Source: Lentisphaeria bacterium UBA1784 (lineage in GTDB: Bacteria; Verrucomicrobiota; Lentisphaeria; Victivallales; Victivallaceae). Taken from it: 5,452 bases of DNA. Below, one piece after another: positions 1 through 5,452 of the stretch. The translations under genes were made by a program, and so were the position numbers. The notes under the pieces were generated by a model that saw only the letters and a list, made by a program, of their open reading frames with translations, was not told where the DNA came from and made no database searches. Positions within the stretch are counted from its first letter, which is position 1, and each line of letters starts with the position of its first letter. The stretch is taken from contig DCGG01000021.1 in NCBI GenBank assembly GCA_002315455.1, forward strand, positions 16,670 to 22,121, read 5' to 3'.

Positions 1-812
1 TTCTCCTGCAGGCCGGCGCCCCCGCCGAGGGAAGCGATACGCCGCCGATCCCGGGGGGAGTATCCTTCAAGACGCCGGTAAAATCTTGAGAAAGTATAGA
101 TGTTGTTGAACTGCATCTGTCGAGCGATCTCCGATATGGAGAGTTCCGTGTAATCAAGATACTGATTGATCTGATGCAATTTCGCCAGATCAATGACTTT
201 TTTTACGGACCACTCCCGGGCAGAGAGATGAAACGCTTTCAGTTCCTTGGAAAAGCGGTAGTTCAGCTGCGCGGCATTGATCCCCATGGCTTCGGCACAA
301 CTTCCCACGTTGATGAAAGCGCCGCTGCACAGCACGGCGTTCCGGATCCCCGCAAAAATCGGCGGTTCCGCAGGTGTTTCCGGCGTATGGACAGAGCGCA
401 TCATGTGTTCGAGAAGCATCTCCGTCGAGCCTTCGATGATCTCTCTGTTGGCCTCGTTCAGCGGCATCGCAAAACGCTGTTCCGGGGCATGGCAACAGCG
501 CAGTCCTGCGGCAAACCAGCGCGTAAAGTCATTCGCTTTGCAGAGGAGCATGTGCTTGGGCAAGGCAGGCCTTGCAAATTTGAGGGAGTAGAATTCGTGT
601 TCCGCTTCGGGGTAGAAACAACTGTGACGCAGTTCCGGCGGGATCAGCAGGCAATCCCCGGCATTCAGACGGATGACCTCATCGTTTCCGCGGACGGCGA
701 TCATACCCCGGACGCAGATCTCCAGCTGGGCATAAGAGTGAGTTTCCCCCGCGGGAGTGTGCCGGCGCAGTTCGTTCCACGACCGTCCCCAGTAAAGAAG
801 ATGTGTTTTCAT
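1..812 (-). CDS. AraC-family transcriptional regulator (3' end cut by window edge)
   Basis: The minus-strand reading frame is open from ATG at 812 to the window edge: 270 codons and no stop. The N-terminal part (about residues 1-85) is a cupin-type ligand-binding domain, shown by the run LNAGDCLLIPPELRHSCFYP at 49-68. In AraC proteins this fold binds the small-molecule effector. The C-terminal part (about 165-258) is the double helix-turn-helix. Its second half carries the family signature: IARQMQFNN, then FSRFYRRLEGYSP, at about 229-253. All family landmarks are present, so probably only a short tail is missing. An in-frame stop at 852-854 leaves this ATG as the only ATG start. No Shine-Dalgarno sequence precedes it, unlike the operon genes. 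It is divergent from the dehydrogenase operon and separated by 167 nt, the usual arrangement for a local regulator. The inducer is unknown; a sugar-like pathway metabolite is an inference. Confidence 0.93.
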   Translation of the reverse strand, partial: MKTHLLYWGRSWNELRRHTPAGETHSYAQLEICVRGMIAVRGNDEVIRLNAGDCLLIPPELRHSCFYPEAEHEFYSLKFARPALPKHMLLCKANDFTRWFAAGLRCCHAPEQRFAMPLNEANREIIEGSTEMLLEHMMRSVHTPETPAEPPIFAGIRNAVLCSGAFINVGSCAEAMGINAAQLNYRFSKELKAFHLSAREWSVKKVIDLAKLHQINQYLDYTELSISEIARQMQFNNIYTFSRFYRRLEGYSPRDRRRIASLGGGAGLQE

Positions 813-826
813 GTTTTGTGAAAATG

Positions 827-855
827 GTAAATAAATTCGTTGTTTTGTTATTTAC
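827..855. promoter_or_regulatory. Candidate operator: 8-bp inverted repeat, 21-bp centre spacing
   Basis: gtaaataa at 827-834 and its exact reverse complement ttatttac at 848-855 are separated by 13 nt. Half-site centres are 21 bp apart, two helical turns, so both would face the same side of the DNA, as expected for a dimeric regulator. The right arm overlaps the proposed -35 of the operon promoter, and the whole element lies just upstream of the regulator's start codon. A direct repeat tgttttgt at 812-819 and 841-848 is interleaved with it, which matters because AraC proteins often bind direct repeats. The repeat is observed; the operator role is inferred. AT-rich DNA can produce such repeats by chance. 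Confidence 0.4.
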
Positions 856-879
856 TTTGGCATAAAAGATAAGTATATT
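851..879 (+). promoter_or_regulatory. Candidate sigma70-type promoter of the four-gene operon
   Basis: TTTACT (851-856, 4 of 6 matches to TTGACA) and TATATT (874-879, 5 of 6 matches to TATAAT) are separated by exactly 17 nt. Transcription would begin near 886, leaving a leader of roughly 95 nt before the first gene. The -35 is poor and overlaps the right arm of the inverted repeat, which fits a promoter needing an AraC-type activator. On the minus strand TATACT (877-872) overlaps this -10 and could be the regulator's own -10, though no good -35 was seen for it. Confidence 0.35.
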
Positions 880-900
880 CAACTCCAGACAATAAAAAAA

Positions 901-959
901 GGCGAATTTCAGACCTCGTCTGTTTCCGCCGGTGAAAAATTGTTGCGTCATCCGCAACA
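901..959 (+). other. Operon leader with two predicted hairpins
   Basis: The transcribed leader can fold twice before the ribosome binding site. Hairpin one has an inner stem cagac/gtctg (910-914 with 918-922, 3-nt loop) and an outer stem ggcg/cgcc (901-904 with 927-930) around an internal loop. Hairpin two is a perfect 7-bp stem tgttgcg/cgcaaca (941-947 with 953-959, 5-nt loop), ending seven bases before the Shine-Dalgarno sequence. No known riboswitch class is recognised. Hairpin two could also be read as a DNA operator half-site pair. Confidence 0.35.
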
Positions 960-965
960 GAAATC

Positions 966-971
966 AGGAGA
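966..971 (+). promoter_or_regulatory. Ribosome binding site fixing the start at 980
   Basis: AGGAGA lies 8 nt before ATG 980. The same frame stays open upstream to a GTG at 932, but that start has no Shine-Dalgarno sequence and would translate through the 941-959 hairpin, so 980 is preferred. Confidence 0.75.
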
Positions 972-979
972 GTGATACA

Positions 980-2008
980 ATGAGTCGTCAGGCTGTCGTC
1001 ATCCGCGGCAACGGTGCCGTGGAACTGGAAAAACAGGACATTCCGCAGATGGTCCCCAATTCCGTACTGGTCAAGATCCACGCGCTGCTGATCAGTCCGG
1101 GAACGGAGACGTGGATGATCGATCAGCGCCGGAAAAATCCGGTCAAAGACGATGTGGTTCCGGGATATTCCTGTGCCGGAGAGATCATTGATATCTGCGG
1201 CGACGCACGGGGATTGAAGATCGGACAGAGGGTGGGATGCATGACGGGAGGACACGTTTCCCACGCCGTCGTCCCCGTCAATCTGGCAGTCCCGCTTCCG
1301 GACGACGTCAGCTATGAGGAGGGATGCTTCCTCTCCCTCGCCGCAACGGCGCTGCAGGGAGTGCGGCGGACCGAGGTCAAACTCGGAGAATACGGTACCG
1401 TCCTCGGCCAGGGGATCGTCGGCAACCTCGCCGCCCAACTCTTCCGCATCAGCGGAGCGCGGATACTCGCGTGGGAAGGCGTGGGACTGCGGTTGGATAT
1501 CGCAAAAAAATGCGGCATCGAGACCGTCAACGTCAAGGAATGCGATGCCGAGGAATGCACGAAACAATGGGCGAAACCGTACGGACTGGATTTTTCGCTG
1601 ATCGCCTTCGGCGGCAATGCCCAGAAGGCGTTCGACTCCATTCACCGCTGCATGAAGGTCTCCGCCGACGGTCACGAAATGGGACGGATCGTTCTGGTCG
1701 GCGGATGTTCCATTGAGTTCAAAGGGGGAGCGTGGTCCGGCAACCTCGACGTCCGGGCAAGCTCCCGCACCGGTGCGGGATATCACGACAAAGCCTGGGA
1801 ACTCGGCGCGGAATATCCGGCGGTCTTCGTCCAGTTCACCAGTCAGCGGAACGCTCTGGAACTGGTCCGTCTCATCCAGGAAAAACGGCTTCTGATCAAA
1901 CCGATGATCACAGGAGTTATGCCGATGACGCAGGCGGCGCAGGCGTATGAGCGGCTGATGGATCATCCGGATCAGAACATGGGCATCATCCTGCACCCGG
2001 AATTTTAA
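980..2008 (+). CDS. MDR-superfamily NAD(P)-dependent dehydrogenase lacking zinc ligands
   Basis: This 342-residue protein has the medium-chain dehydrogenase/reductase layout: an N-terminal GroES-like catalytic domain (about 1-125) and a Rossmann domain (about 135-275) with the dinucleotide motif GQGIVG at 143-148. E166 at the end of the second strand suggests NAD over NADP. It would oxidise an alcohol, probably on a sugar-like substrate, in the cytoplasm. The usual catalytic zinc Cys is replaced within ISPGTE (38-43), and the usual GHE motif reads GYS (62-64). The four-Cys structural-zinc lobe is missing. The SxGTE signature is shared by a subgroup of MDR enzymes often labelled zinc-binding and by BchC-like proteins. 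It is the first gene of the operon, 27 nt before the next. The family call is firm; the substrate is unknown. Confidence 0.9.
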   Translation: MSRQAVVIRGNGAVELEKQDIPQMVPNSVLVKIHALLISPGTETWMIDQRRKNPVKDDVVPGYSCAGEIIDICGDARGLKIGQRVGCMTGGHVSHAVVPVNLAVPLPDDVSYEEGCFLSLAATALQGVRRTEVKLGEYGTVLGQGIVGNLAAQLFRISGARILAWEGVGLRLDIAKKCGIETVNVKECDAEECTKQWAKPYGLDFSLIAFGGNAQKAFDSIHRCMKVSADGHEMGRIVLVGGCSIEFKGGAWSGNLDVRASSRTGAGYHDKAWELGAEYPAVFVQFTSQRNALELVRLIQEKRLLIKPMITGVMPMTQAAQAYERLMDHPDQNMGIILHPEF

Positions 2009-2020
2009 TTGCATTCAGCA

Positions 2021-2026
2021 AAGGAG
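2021..2026 (+). promoter_or_regulatory. Ribosome binding site fixing the start at 2036
   Basis: AAGGAG sits 9 nt before ATG 2036. A TTG at 2009 is in the same frame directly after the upstream stop codon, but it has no Shine-Dalgarno sequence and would add nine residues ahead of the conserved first strand. Confidence 0.8.
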
Positions 2027-2035
2027 AAACGGAAA

Positions 2036-2977
2036 ATGTCATTCAAGATCGGTTTGGTCGGTCTCTGTACGTCTCATCCCGAATGCTGGGTCCCCATCAT
2101 GCGGGACATGACGAAAGAAGGGCTGGTCGACGTTGAGATCGTCGCGGCGTGGGATTCCGGAGAGACCCGCCCGGAGAATTTTGCCGCGGAATTCTGCCGG
2201 ACGTGGAATATTCCCCATGCCGTCGGAACTCCGGCGGAAATGATCCCGCTGGTGGACGGCGTCATCGTCCATACGACCAACTGGGACCGCCATCTGGAAC
2301 AGGCAAGACCTTTCGTCGAGGCCGGCAAAAGCGTCTACATCGACAAGCCGGAAGCAGGAAACACCGAAGAACTCGCGCAGATCGCGGATTGGATCAAGAG
2401 CGGTTACCGCGTCACTGGAGGTTCCGTCATGCGTTTCTGCCGGGAAATCCGCGACCTCCTCGCCATGCCGGAAAGCGAACGGGGCAAGATCTGCACGGCA
2501 TATACTTCCATCGGCGTCGATGATTATAATTACGGCATCCACGGCTATGCCGAATTGTGCGCCGCACTCGGTCCCGGAGTGATCTCCGCGCAGTTCGTTG
2601 GGGAGAGCAATCAGAAGCAGATCCTGCTTCAGTGGCGTGACGGCAAATGCGGCATCCTGACGGTCGGCAATACGGTGTGGCTTCCTTTCCACGTCTCGGT
2701 GACGACGACCCGAAAAGTATTTCAGGTGTCAATCGACAACACCAAAATCTACCGGAGCATGCTGGAGGCCGTTCTGCCCTATTTCACCGGCAAAACCGAT
2801 TGCCCGCCGCTTGCCCCCGACACCCTGCTCGAACCGGAATATGCCGCACTGGCCGCGCGCACGTCGTGGATGAATGGCGGCCGAAGGGTCTTCCTCGCCG
2901 ACCTGCCTCTTTCGCGGGACGGTTATGACGGAACGGCATTCGCCCGCAGTTACCGCCGCGCCAGATTGGGAGAATAA
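2036..2977 (+). CDS. Divergent Gfo/Idh/MocA-family oxidoreductase
   Basis: This 313-residue protein is at the short end for the family. The N-terminal Rossmann fold begins KIGLVGLCTSHPE (4-16), where the classical GxGxxG/A loop is replaced by a GLxTSH motif. The conserved lysine motif is present as DKP at 103-105 (YIDKPEAGN) instead of the usual EKP. The C-terminal alpha/beta domain carries YGIHGYAEL at about 166-174; its H169 occupies the place of the usual catalytic-region histidine. An uncharacterised branch of the family with GLDTSH and a GIHG segment followed by GPG (here 179-181) is remembered by the author, not looked up. The likely role is NAD(P)-dependent oxidation or reduction of a sugar or cyclitol, but the altered nucleotide loop means cofactor binding should not be assumed. 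It lies 3 nt upstream of a canonical family member. Confidence 0.85.
   Translation: MSFKIGLVGLCTSHPECWVPIMRDMTKEGLVDVEIVAAWDSGETRPENFAAEFCRTWNIPHAVGTPAEMIPLVDGVIVHTTNWDRHLEQARPFVEAGKSVYIDKPEAGNTEELAQIADWIKSGYRVTGGSVMRFCREIRDLLAMPESERGKICTAYTSIGVDDYNYGIHGYAELCAALGPGVISAQFVGESNQKQILLQWRDGKCGILTVGNTVWLPFHVSVTTTRKVFQVSIDNTKIYRSMLEAVLPYFTGKTDCPPLAPDTLLEPEYAALAARTSWMNGGRRVFLADLPLSRDGYDGTAFARSYRRARLGE
2968..2972 (+). promoter_or_regulatory. Ribosome binding site for the gene at 2981, inside the preceding gene
   Basis: GGGAG lies 8 nt before ATG 2981 and within the last codons of the preceding gene, whose stop is 2975-2977. This placement allows translational coupling of the two Gfo/Idh/MocA proteins. 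Confidence 0.65.
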
Positions 2978-2980
2978 ACG

Positions 2981-4018
2981 ATGAACCCCAAAGTCGGTTA
3001 CGGAATCATCGGAGCCGGGATGATCGCCCGCTTCCATGCGGAAGCGCTTCGTCAGCTGGAACGGGCGGAACTGGTCGCGGTCTTCGATTCCCGCCCGGAA
3101 GCCGCGCGGAAGATCGCGGAGGATTTCCCCTGCAGGGTCTATACTGACCTCGATGCTTTTTTTGCCGCGCCCGACGTTCAGGCGGTGACGATCGCCACTC
3201 CTTCCGGGACCCACGGAGAACTGGCGATTGCGGCGGCCCGTGCGGGGAAGCACATCCTGTGCGAAAAGCCCCTGGAAATCACCGTGGAAAAGGTCGATGC
3301 CATCCTGCGCGCCTGCGAGGAAAACAAGGTCCTGCTGGCTCCCGTTTTTCAGACCCGTTTTGACCCCGGGGTCCAGAGGATCAAGGCGGCGGTGGATGCC
3401 GGACGTTTGGGAAAAATCGTGCTGGCATCCCTGCAGATGCACTGGTTCCGCGAGCCGTCCTATTACACGGGTTCCGCCTGGCGCGGGACCTGGGCGATGG
3501 ACGGAGGCGGCGCGCTGATGAATCAGGCGATCCACCTGGTGGACATTCTGCTCTACCTCAACGGGGACGCCAAGGAGATCTACGCCGCCGCCGGAGCGCT
3601 CACGCACAGAATCGAAGTGGAGGATACTTTGTGCGCCGCGGTGAAATTCCGCAACGGCTCTCTGGGGACCATTGAGGTCTCGACGTCGTGCCCTCCCGGA
3701 TATCCGAGAAAACTGGAACTGCTGGGCAGCAAAGGAAACATCGCGATGGAAGCGTCGCGGATCACCCGCTGGGATTTCCCGGAGGAATTGCCGGGGGACG
3801 AGGAGATCCGGCGAGGGATCTCCGCGGTCGATGCCGCCGGCGGCAGTTCCCCTGCCAATATCGACGTGAGCGGTCACGTGCGGCAGTTGGGAAACCTCAC
3901 CGATGCCATTCTGGATGGGACGAAACTGTTTCTCGACGGCCGGGAGGGACGCCGGGCGGTCGAGTTCATCTGCGGAGCCTATGATTCGGTCCGCACCGGG
4001 CGTCCGCATCAATTTTGA
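2981..4018 (+). CDS. Gfo/Idh/MocA-family NAD(P)-dependent dehydrogenase
   Basis: This is a canonical full-length family member of 345 residues. The N-terminal Rossmann fold shows GIIGAGMIA (8-16) with the GxGxxA nucleotide loop, an acidic D36 at the end of strand two (favouring NAD), ATPSGTH (72-78) and EKP at 95-97, whose lysine contacts cofactor and substrate. The C-terminal domain has SAWRGTWAMDGGGALMNQ (165-182) followed by AIHLVD, with H185 and D188 in the positions expected for the catalytic His/Asp region. The WRGT-GGGALMNQ-IH arrangement occurs in enzymes acting on sugars and nucleotide sugars of this family. It would reversibly oxidise a hydroxyl of a sugar, cyclitol or sugar acid in the cytoplasm. 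The start is fixed by the nearby GGGAG. The next gene follows after 8 nt. The family is certain; the exact substrate is not. Confidence 0.95.
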   Translation: MNPKVGYGIIGAGMIARFHAEALRQLERAELVAVFDSRPEAARKIAEDFPCRVYTDLDAFFAAPDVQAVTIATPSGTHGELAIAAARAGKHILCEKPLEITVEKVDAILRACEENKVLLAPVFQTRFDPGVQRIKAAVDAGRLGKIVLASLQMHWFREPSYYTGSAWRGTWAMDGGGALMNQAIHLVDILLYLNGDAKEIYAAAGALTHRIEVEDTLCAAVKFRNGSLGTIEVSTSCPPGYPRKLELLGSKGNIAMEASRITRWDFPEELPGDEEIRRGISAVDAAGGSSPANIDVSGHVRQLGNLTDAILDGTKLFLDGREGRRAVEFICGAYDSVRTGRPHQF

Positions 4019-4022
4019 GGTG
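4017..4022 (+). promoter_or_regulatory. Ribosome binding site fixing the start at 4027
   Basis: GAGGTG overlaps the stop codon TGA (4016-4018) of the preceding gene and lies 4 nt before ATG 4027, implying coupled translation. A TTG at 4015 is in frame but would overlap this site and lacks its own, so 4027 is chosen. Confidence 0.7.
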
Positions 4023-4026
4023 CTGC

Positions 4027-5307
4027 ATGGCTTTTGTCCGGTTTATTCCCGTAAAAATGCGCCTGCCTCTGAAATTCGGGGCGGAGACGATCCATTCCAT
4101 CCAGATCGCCCATGCAGAAGTTTCATGTTTCGGCGCGACCGGCAGGGGGGAAACACCGCTTTCGGTCGGCTGGGCGTGGCCGGCGGAACTCTCATTCCGT
4201 TTCCGCGAAGAGAAAATGATCGCGTTCTGCGAACTTCTGGCACGGGAATACGTTCCGGAGGGGAAAGACCCGATGAGTGCGGGATACCGTTTCCTGACGG
4301 AAAGGCTTCCGCTGTTGCATCAGCATTTCAATCGGGAACACAAGGTTGAAATGCCCCATCTTGCGGCGCTGATCTGTGCGTCCGCCTTTGATCTGGCGAT
4401 GCACGATGCATTCGGGATCTCGCGCAAAATGGCGACCTTCGATGCGTACAATGCCGGATTCATGGAGCATGATCTGGCGTGGTTCTTTCAGAACGGATCC
4501 TTCGCAGGAAAGTACCCGCAGGACTTCTTCGTCAAGGAGATCCCCCTGGAACTCCCCGTCTGGCACCTGGTCGGCGGAAAAGATCTGTTGCGCGAAAGCG
4601 AGCGGACCGGGCAGGAACCGGAAGACGGTTATCCGGTTTCGCTCGAAAAATGGATCGAAAGGGACGGACTCCGCTGTCTCAAAATAAAACTCACCGGCAG
4701 AGACGCCGCATGGGACTATGAGCGCGTCGTCAGCGTCGGGCGCATCGCGGCGGAGTTTGGCTGCGATTCCCTGTCCCCGGATTTCAACTGCATGGTGCAG
4801 ACGCCCCGGTACGTCAACGACGTTCTGGACCGTCTGAAAGAGCAGGAACCTGACGTCTACCGAAAACTGCTCTACGTGGAACAGCCATTCCCGTATGATC
4901 TGGAAAAAAATCAGATCGACGTGCATGCCTGCGCCGCGCGGAAACCTCTTTTCATGGATGAAAGCGCTCACGACTGGAAGTTCGTCAGGATGGGTCATGC
5001 ACTGGGCTGGAACGGCGTGGCGCTGAAAGTCTGCAAAACCATGACCGGAGCCCTGCTTTCCGCATGCTGGGCGAAGGCTCACGACATGGCGCTGATGGTG
5101 CAGGATCTCACCAATCCGATGCTCGCCACGATCCCCCACGTTCTGCTTGCGGCGCACGTCGGAACGATCCGCGGAGTCGAATGCAACGCTCCGCAGTTTT
5201 ATCCGACCGCGTCTCTGAAAGATGAAAAATGCCATCCCGGACTTTATGAACGGCGGAACGGCGTGGTCAGACTCTCCTCCATCAAAGGTGATGGTTTCGG
5301 ATATTGA
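4027..5307 (+). CDS. Enolase-superfamily protein, muconate-lactonizing-enzyme-type active site
   Basis: This 426-residue protein combines an N-terminal capping domain (about 1-135) with a C-terminal barrel. The barrel shows an ordered active-site set: KIK (219-221) on strand two, metal ligands D252 (SPDFN), E285 (VEQPF) and D311 (MDES), and K334 (ALKVCK). Spacing from K221 onward closely tracks the Lys169/Asp198/Glu224/Asp249/Lys273 set of muconate lactonizing enzyme. This implies Mg-dependent abstraction of a proton next to a carboxylate, giving racemisation, cycloisomerisation or dehydration. The mandelate-racemase His/Asp pair was not seen. The catalytic Lys pair lies about 50 residues later than in muconate lactonizing enzyme because of an extra segment at about 142-215 (including GKYPQDF, WHLVGGKDLL and EPEDGYPV). 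Similar long proteins annotated as mandelate racemase-like are remembered from Planctomycetes but were not checked. It is the last gene of the operon. The reaction is unknown. Confidence 0.88.
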   Translation: MAFVRFIPVKMRLPLKFGAETIHSIQIAHAEVSCFGATGRGETPLSVGWAWPAELSFRFREEKMIAFCELLAREYVPEGKDPMSAGYRFLTERLPLLHQHFNREHKVEMPHLAALICASAFDLAMHDAFGISRKMATFDAYNAGFMEHDLAWFFQNGSFAGKYPQDFFVKEIPLELPVWHLVGGKDLLRESERTGQEPEDGYPVSLEKWIERDGLRCLKIKLTGRDAAWDYERVVSVGRIAAEFGCDSLSPDFNCMVQTPRYVNDVLDRLKEQEPDVYRKLLYVEQPFPYDLEKNQIDVHACAARKPLFMDESAHDWKFVRMGHALGWNGVALKVCKTMTGALLSACWAKAHDMALMVQDLTNPMLATIPHVLLAAHVGTIRGVECNAPQFYPTASLKDEKCHPGLYERRNGVVRLSSIKGDGFGY

Positions 5308-5331
5308 CGTGCGGCTGTTTCCCATTGGAAC

Positions 5332-5386
5332 GCCGGTATTCCCGGTCGATATTTCGGGCGATCCCGGCTCTTTGTCTTGCTTTTTT
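5332..5386 (+). terminator. Probable rho-independent terminator of the operon
   Basis: Starting 24 nt after the last stop codon, gccgg (5332-5336) pairs with ccggc (5364-5368). Inside this, att (5338-5340) pairs with gat (5360-5362) and cccg (5341-5344) with cggg (5355-5358), closing a 10-nt loop; one mismatch and one bulge interrupt the stem. A T-rich tail follows and ends in six T at 5381-5386. The T run is 12 nt from the stem rather than immediate, which lowers confidence. Confidence 0.5.
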
Positions 5387-5422
5387 CCCGATGGGATTGT
5401 ATAGTATACCCTGATACATCAG
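5377..5422 (+). promoter_or_regulatory. Candidate promoter with two adjacent palindromes for a gene beyond the window
   Basis: TTGCTT (5377-5382) and TATAGT (5400-5405, 5 of 6 matches to TATAAT) are 17 nt apart. The -10 is embedded in the perfect palindrome gtata-g-tatac (5399-5409), and a second perfect palindrome ctgat-ac-atcag (5411-5422) covers the expected transcription start. No open reading frame with a ribosome binding site begins before the window ends at 5452. Confidence 0.3.
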
Positions 5423-5452
5423 ATAATGACTCACTGCTGTCCGGGGAAAATT

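Noticed and set aside
174..821. 215-codon plus-strand open frame across the regulator
   Set aside because: Antisense to the AraC gene, whose cupin and helix-turn-helix signatures are unmistakable; no domain in the plus-strand translation.
679..957. 92-codon minus-strand open frame spanning the divergent control region
   Set aside because: Overlaps the regulator in another frame and its upstream part is AT-rich promoter-like DNA; no ribosome binding site or motif.
848..2014. 388-codon minus-strand open frame opposite the MDR dehydrogenase
   Set aside because: It mirrors a gene with clear family motifs. The translation is rich in Arg, Asp and His without a recognisable domain, a typical shadow of GC-biased third positions.
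2729..4012. 427-codon minus-strand open frame opposite the second Gfo/Idh/MocA gene
   Set aside because: Long, but fully antisense to a gene with textbook motifs; no family motif and no good start signal seen.
4192..5325. 377-codon minus-strand open frame opposite the enolase-superfamily gene
   Set aside because: Antisense shadow. The sense strand carries all five catalytic positions in the correct order.
5222..5404. 60-codon plus-strand open frame over the 3' end of the last gene and the terminator
   Set aside because: Out of frame with the real gene and runs through the terminator stem; no recognisable content.
5426..5452. ATG at 5426 with an open frame to the window edge
   Set aside because: Only nine codons are visible and no Shine-Dalgarno sequence precedes it, so it cannot be called a gene start.
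1..5452. CRISPR arrays, insertion sequences, tRNA or rRNA genes
   Set aside because: No regularly spaced repeats, transposase motifs, terminal inverted repeats or structured-RNA signatures were seen; the window is almost fully accounted for by five protein genes.

Overview
The window holds one complete four-gene operon on the + strand, a divergently transcribed AraC-family regulator that runs off the left edge, and a short 3' intergenic region. The genes are GC-rich with strong G/C bias at third codon positions, while the intergenic DNA is AT-rich. Together with two Gfo/Idh/MocA paralogues and a long enolase-superfamily protein, this resembles bacteria of the Planctomycetota/Verrucomicrobiota/Lentisphaerota group. 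That placement is a family-level impression from memory, not a proven assignment.

Layout. Positions 1-812 (minus) encode an AraC-type regulator with an N-terminal cupin and a C-terminal double helix-turn-helix; its stop codon lies outside the window. Positions 813-979 form the divergent control region. It has an 8-bp inverted repeat with a 21-bp centre-to-centre spacing, a candidate promoter whose -35 overlaps one repeat arm, and a leader with two predicted hairpins. The operon then runs 980-2008 (MDR-type dehydrogenase lacking the usual zinc ligands), 2036-2977 (divergent Gfo/Idh/MocA protein), 2981-4018 (canonical Gfo/Idh/MocA dehydrogenase) and 4027-5307 (enolase-superfamily enzyme with a muconate-lactonizing-enzyme-type active site). 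Intergenic gaps are 27, 3 and 8 nt. Each gene has its own Shine-Dalgarno sequence, so the four are very likely co-transcribed. A probable terminator follows at about 5332-5386, then a candidate promoter with two adjacent palindromes that would serve a gene beyond the right edge.

How the genes may work together. Three NAD(P)-type oxidoreductases plus one enolase-superfamily enzyme look like an inducible pathway that oxidises a polyhydroxylated compound (sugar, cyclitol or sugar acid) and then racemises, cycloisomerises or dehydrates a carboxylate intermediate. The neighbouring AraC protein is the likely sensor. No transporter, glycosidase, kinase or aldolase lies in the window, so the substrate cannot be named. 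The most original content is the combination of a zinc-less MDR enzyme, an atypical Gfo/Idh/MocA protein and an enolase-superfamily member with an enlarged region ahead of the barrel.
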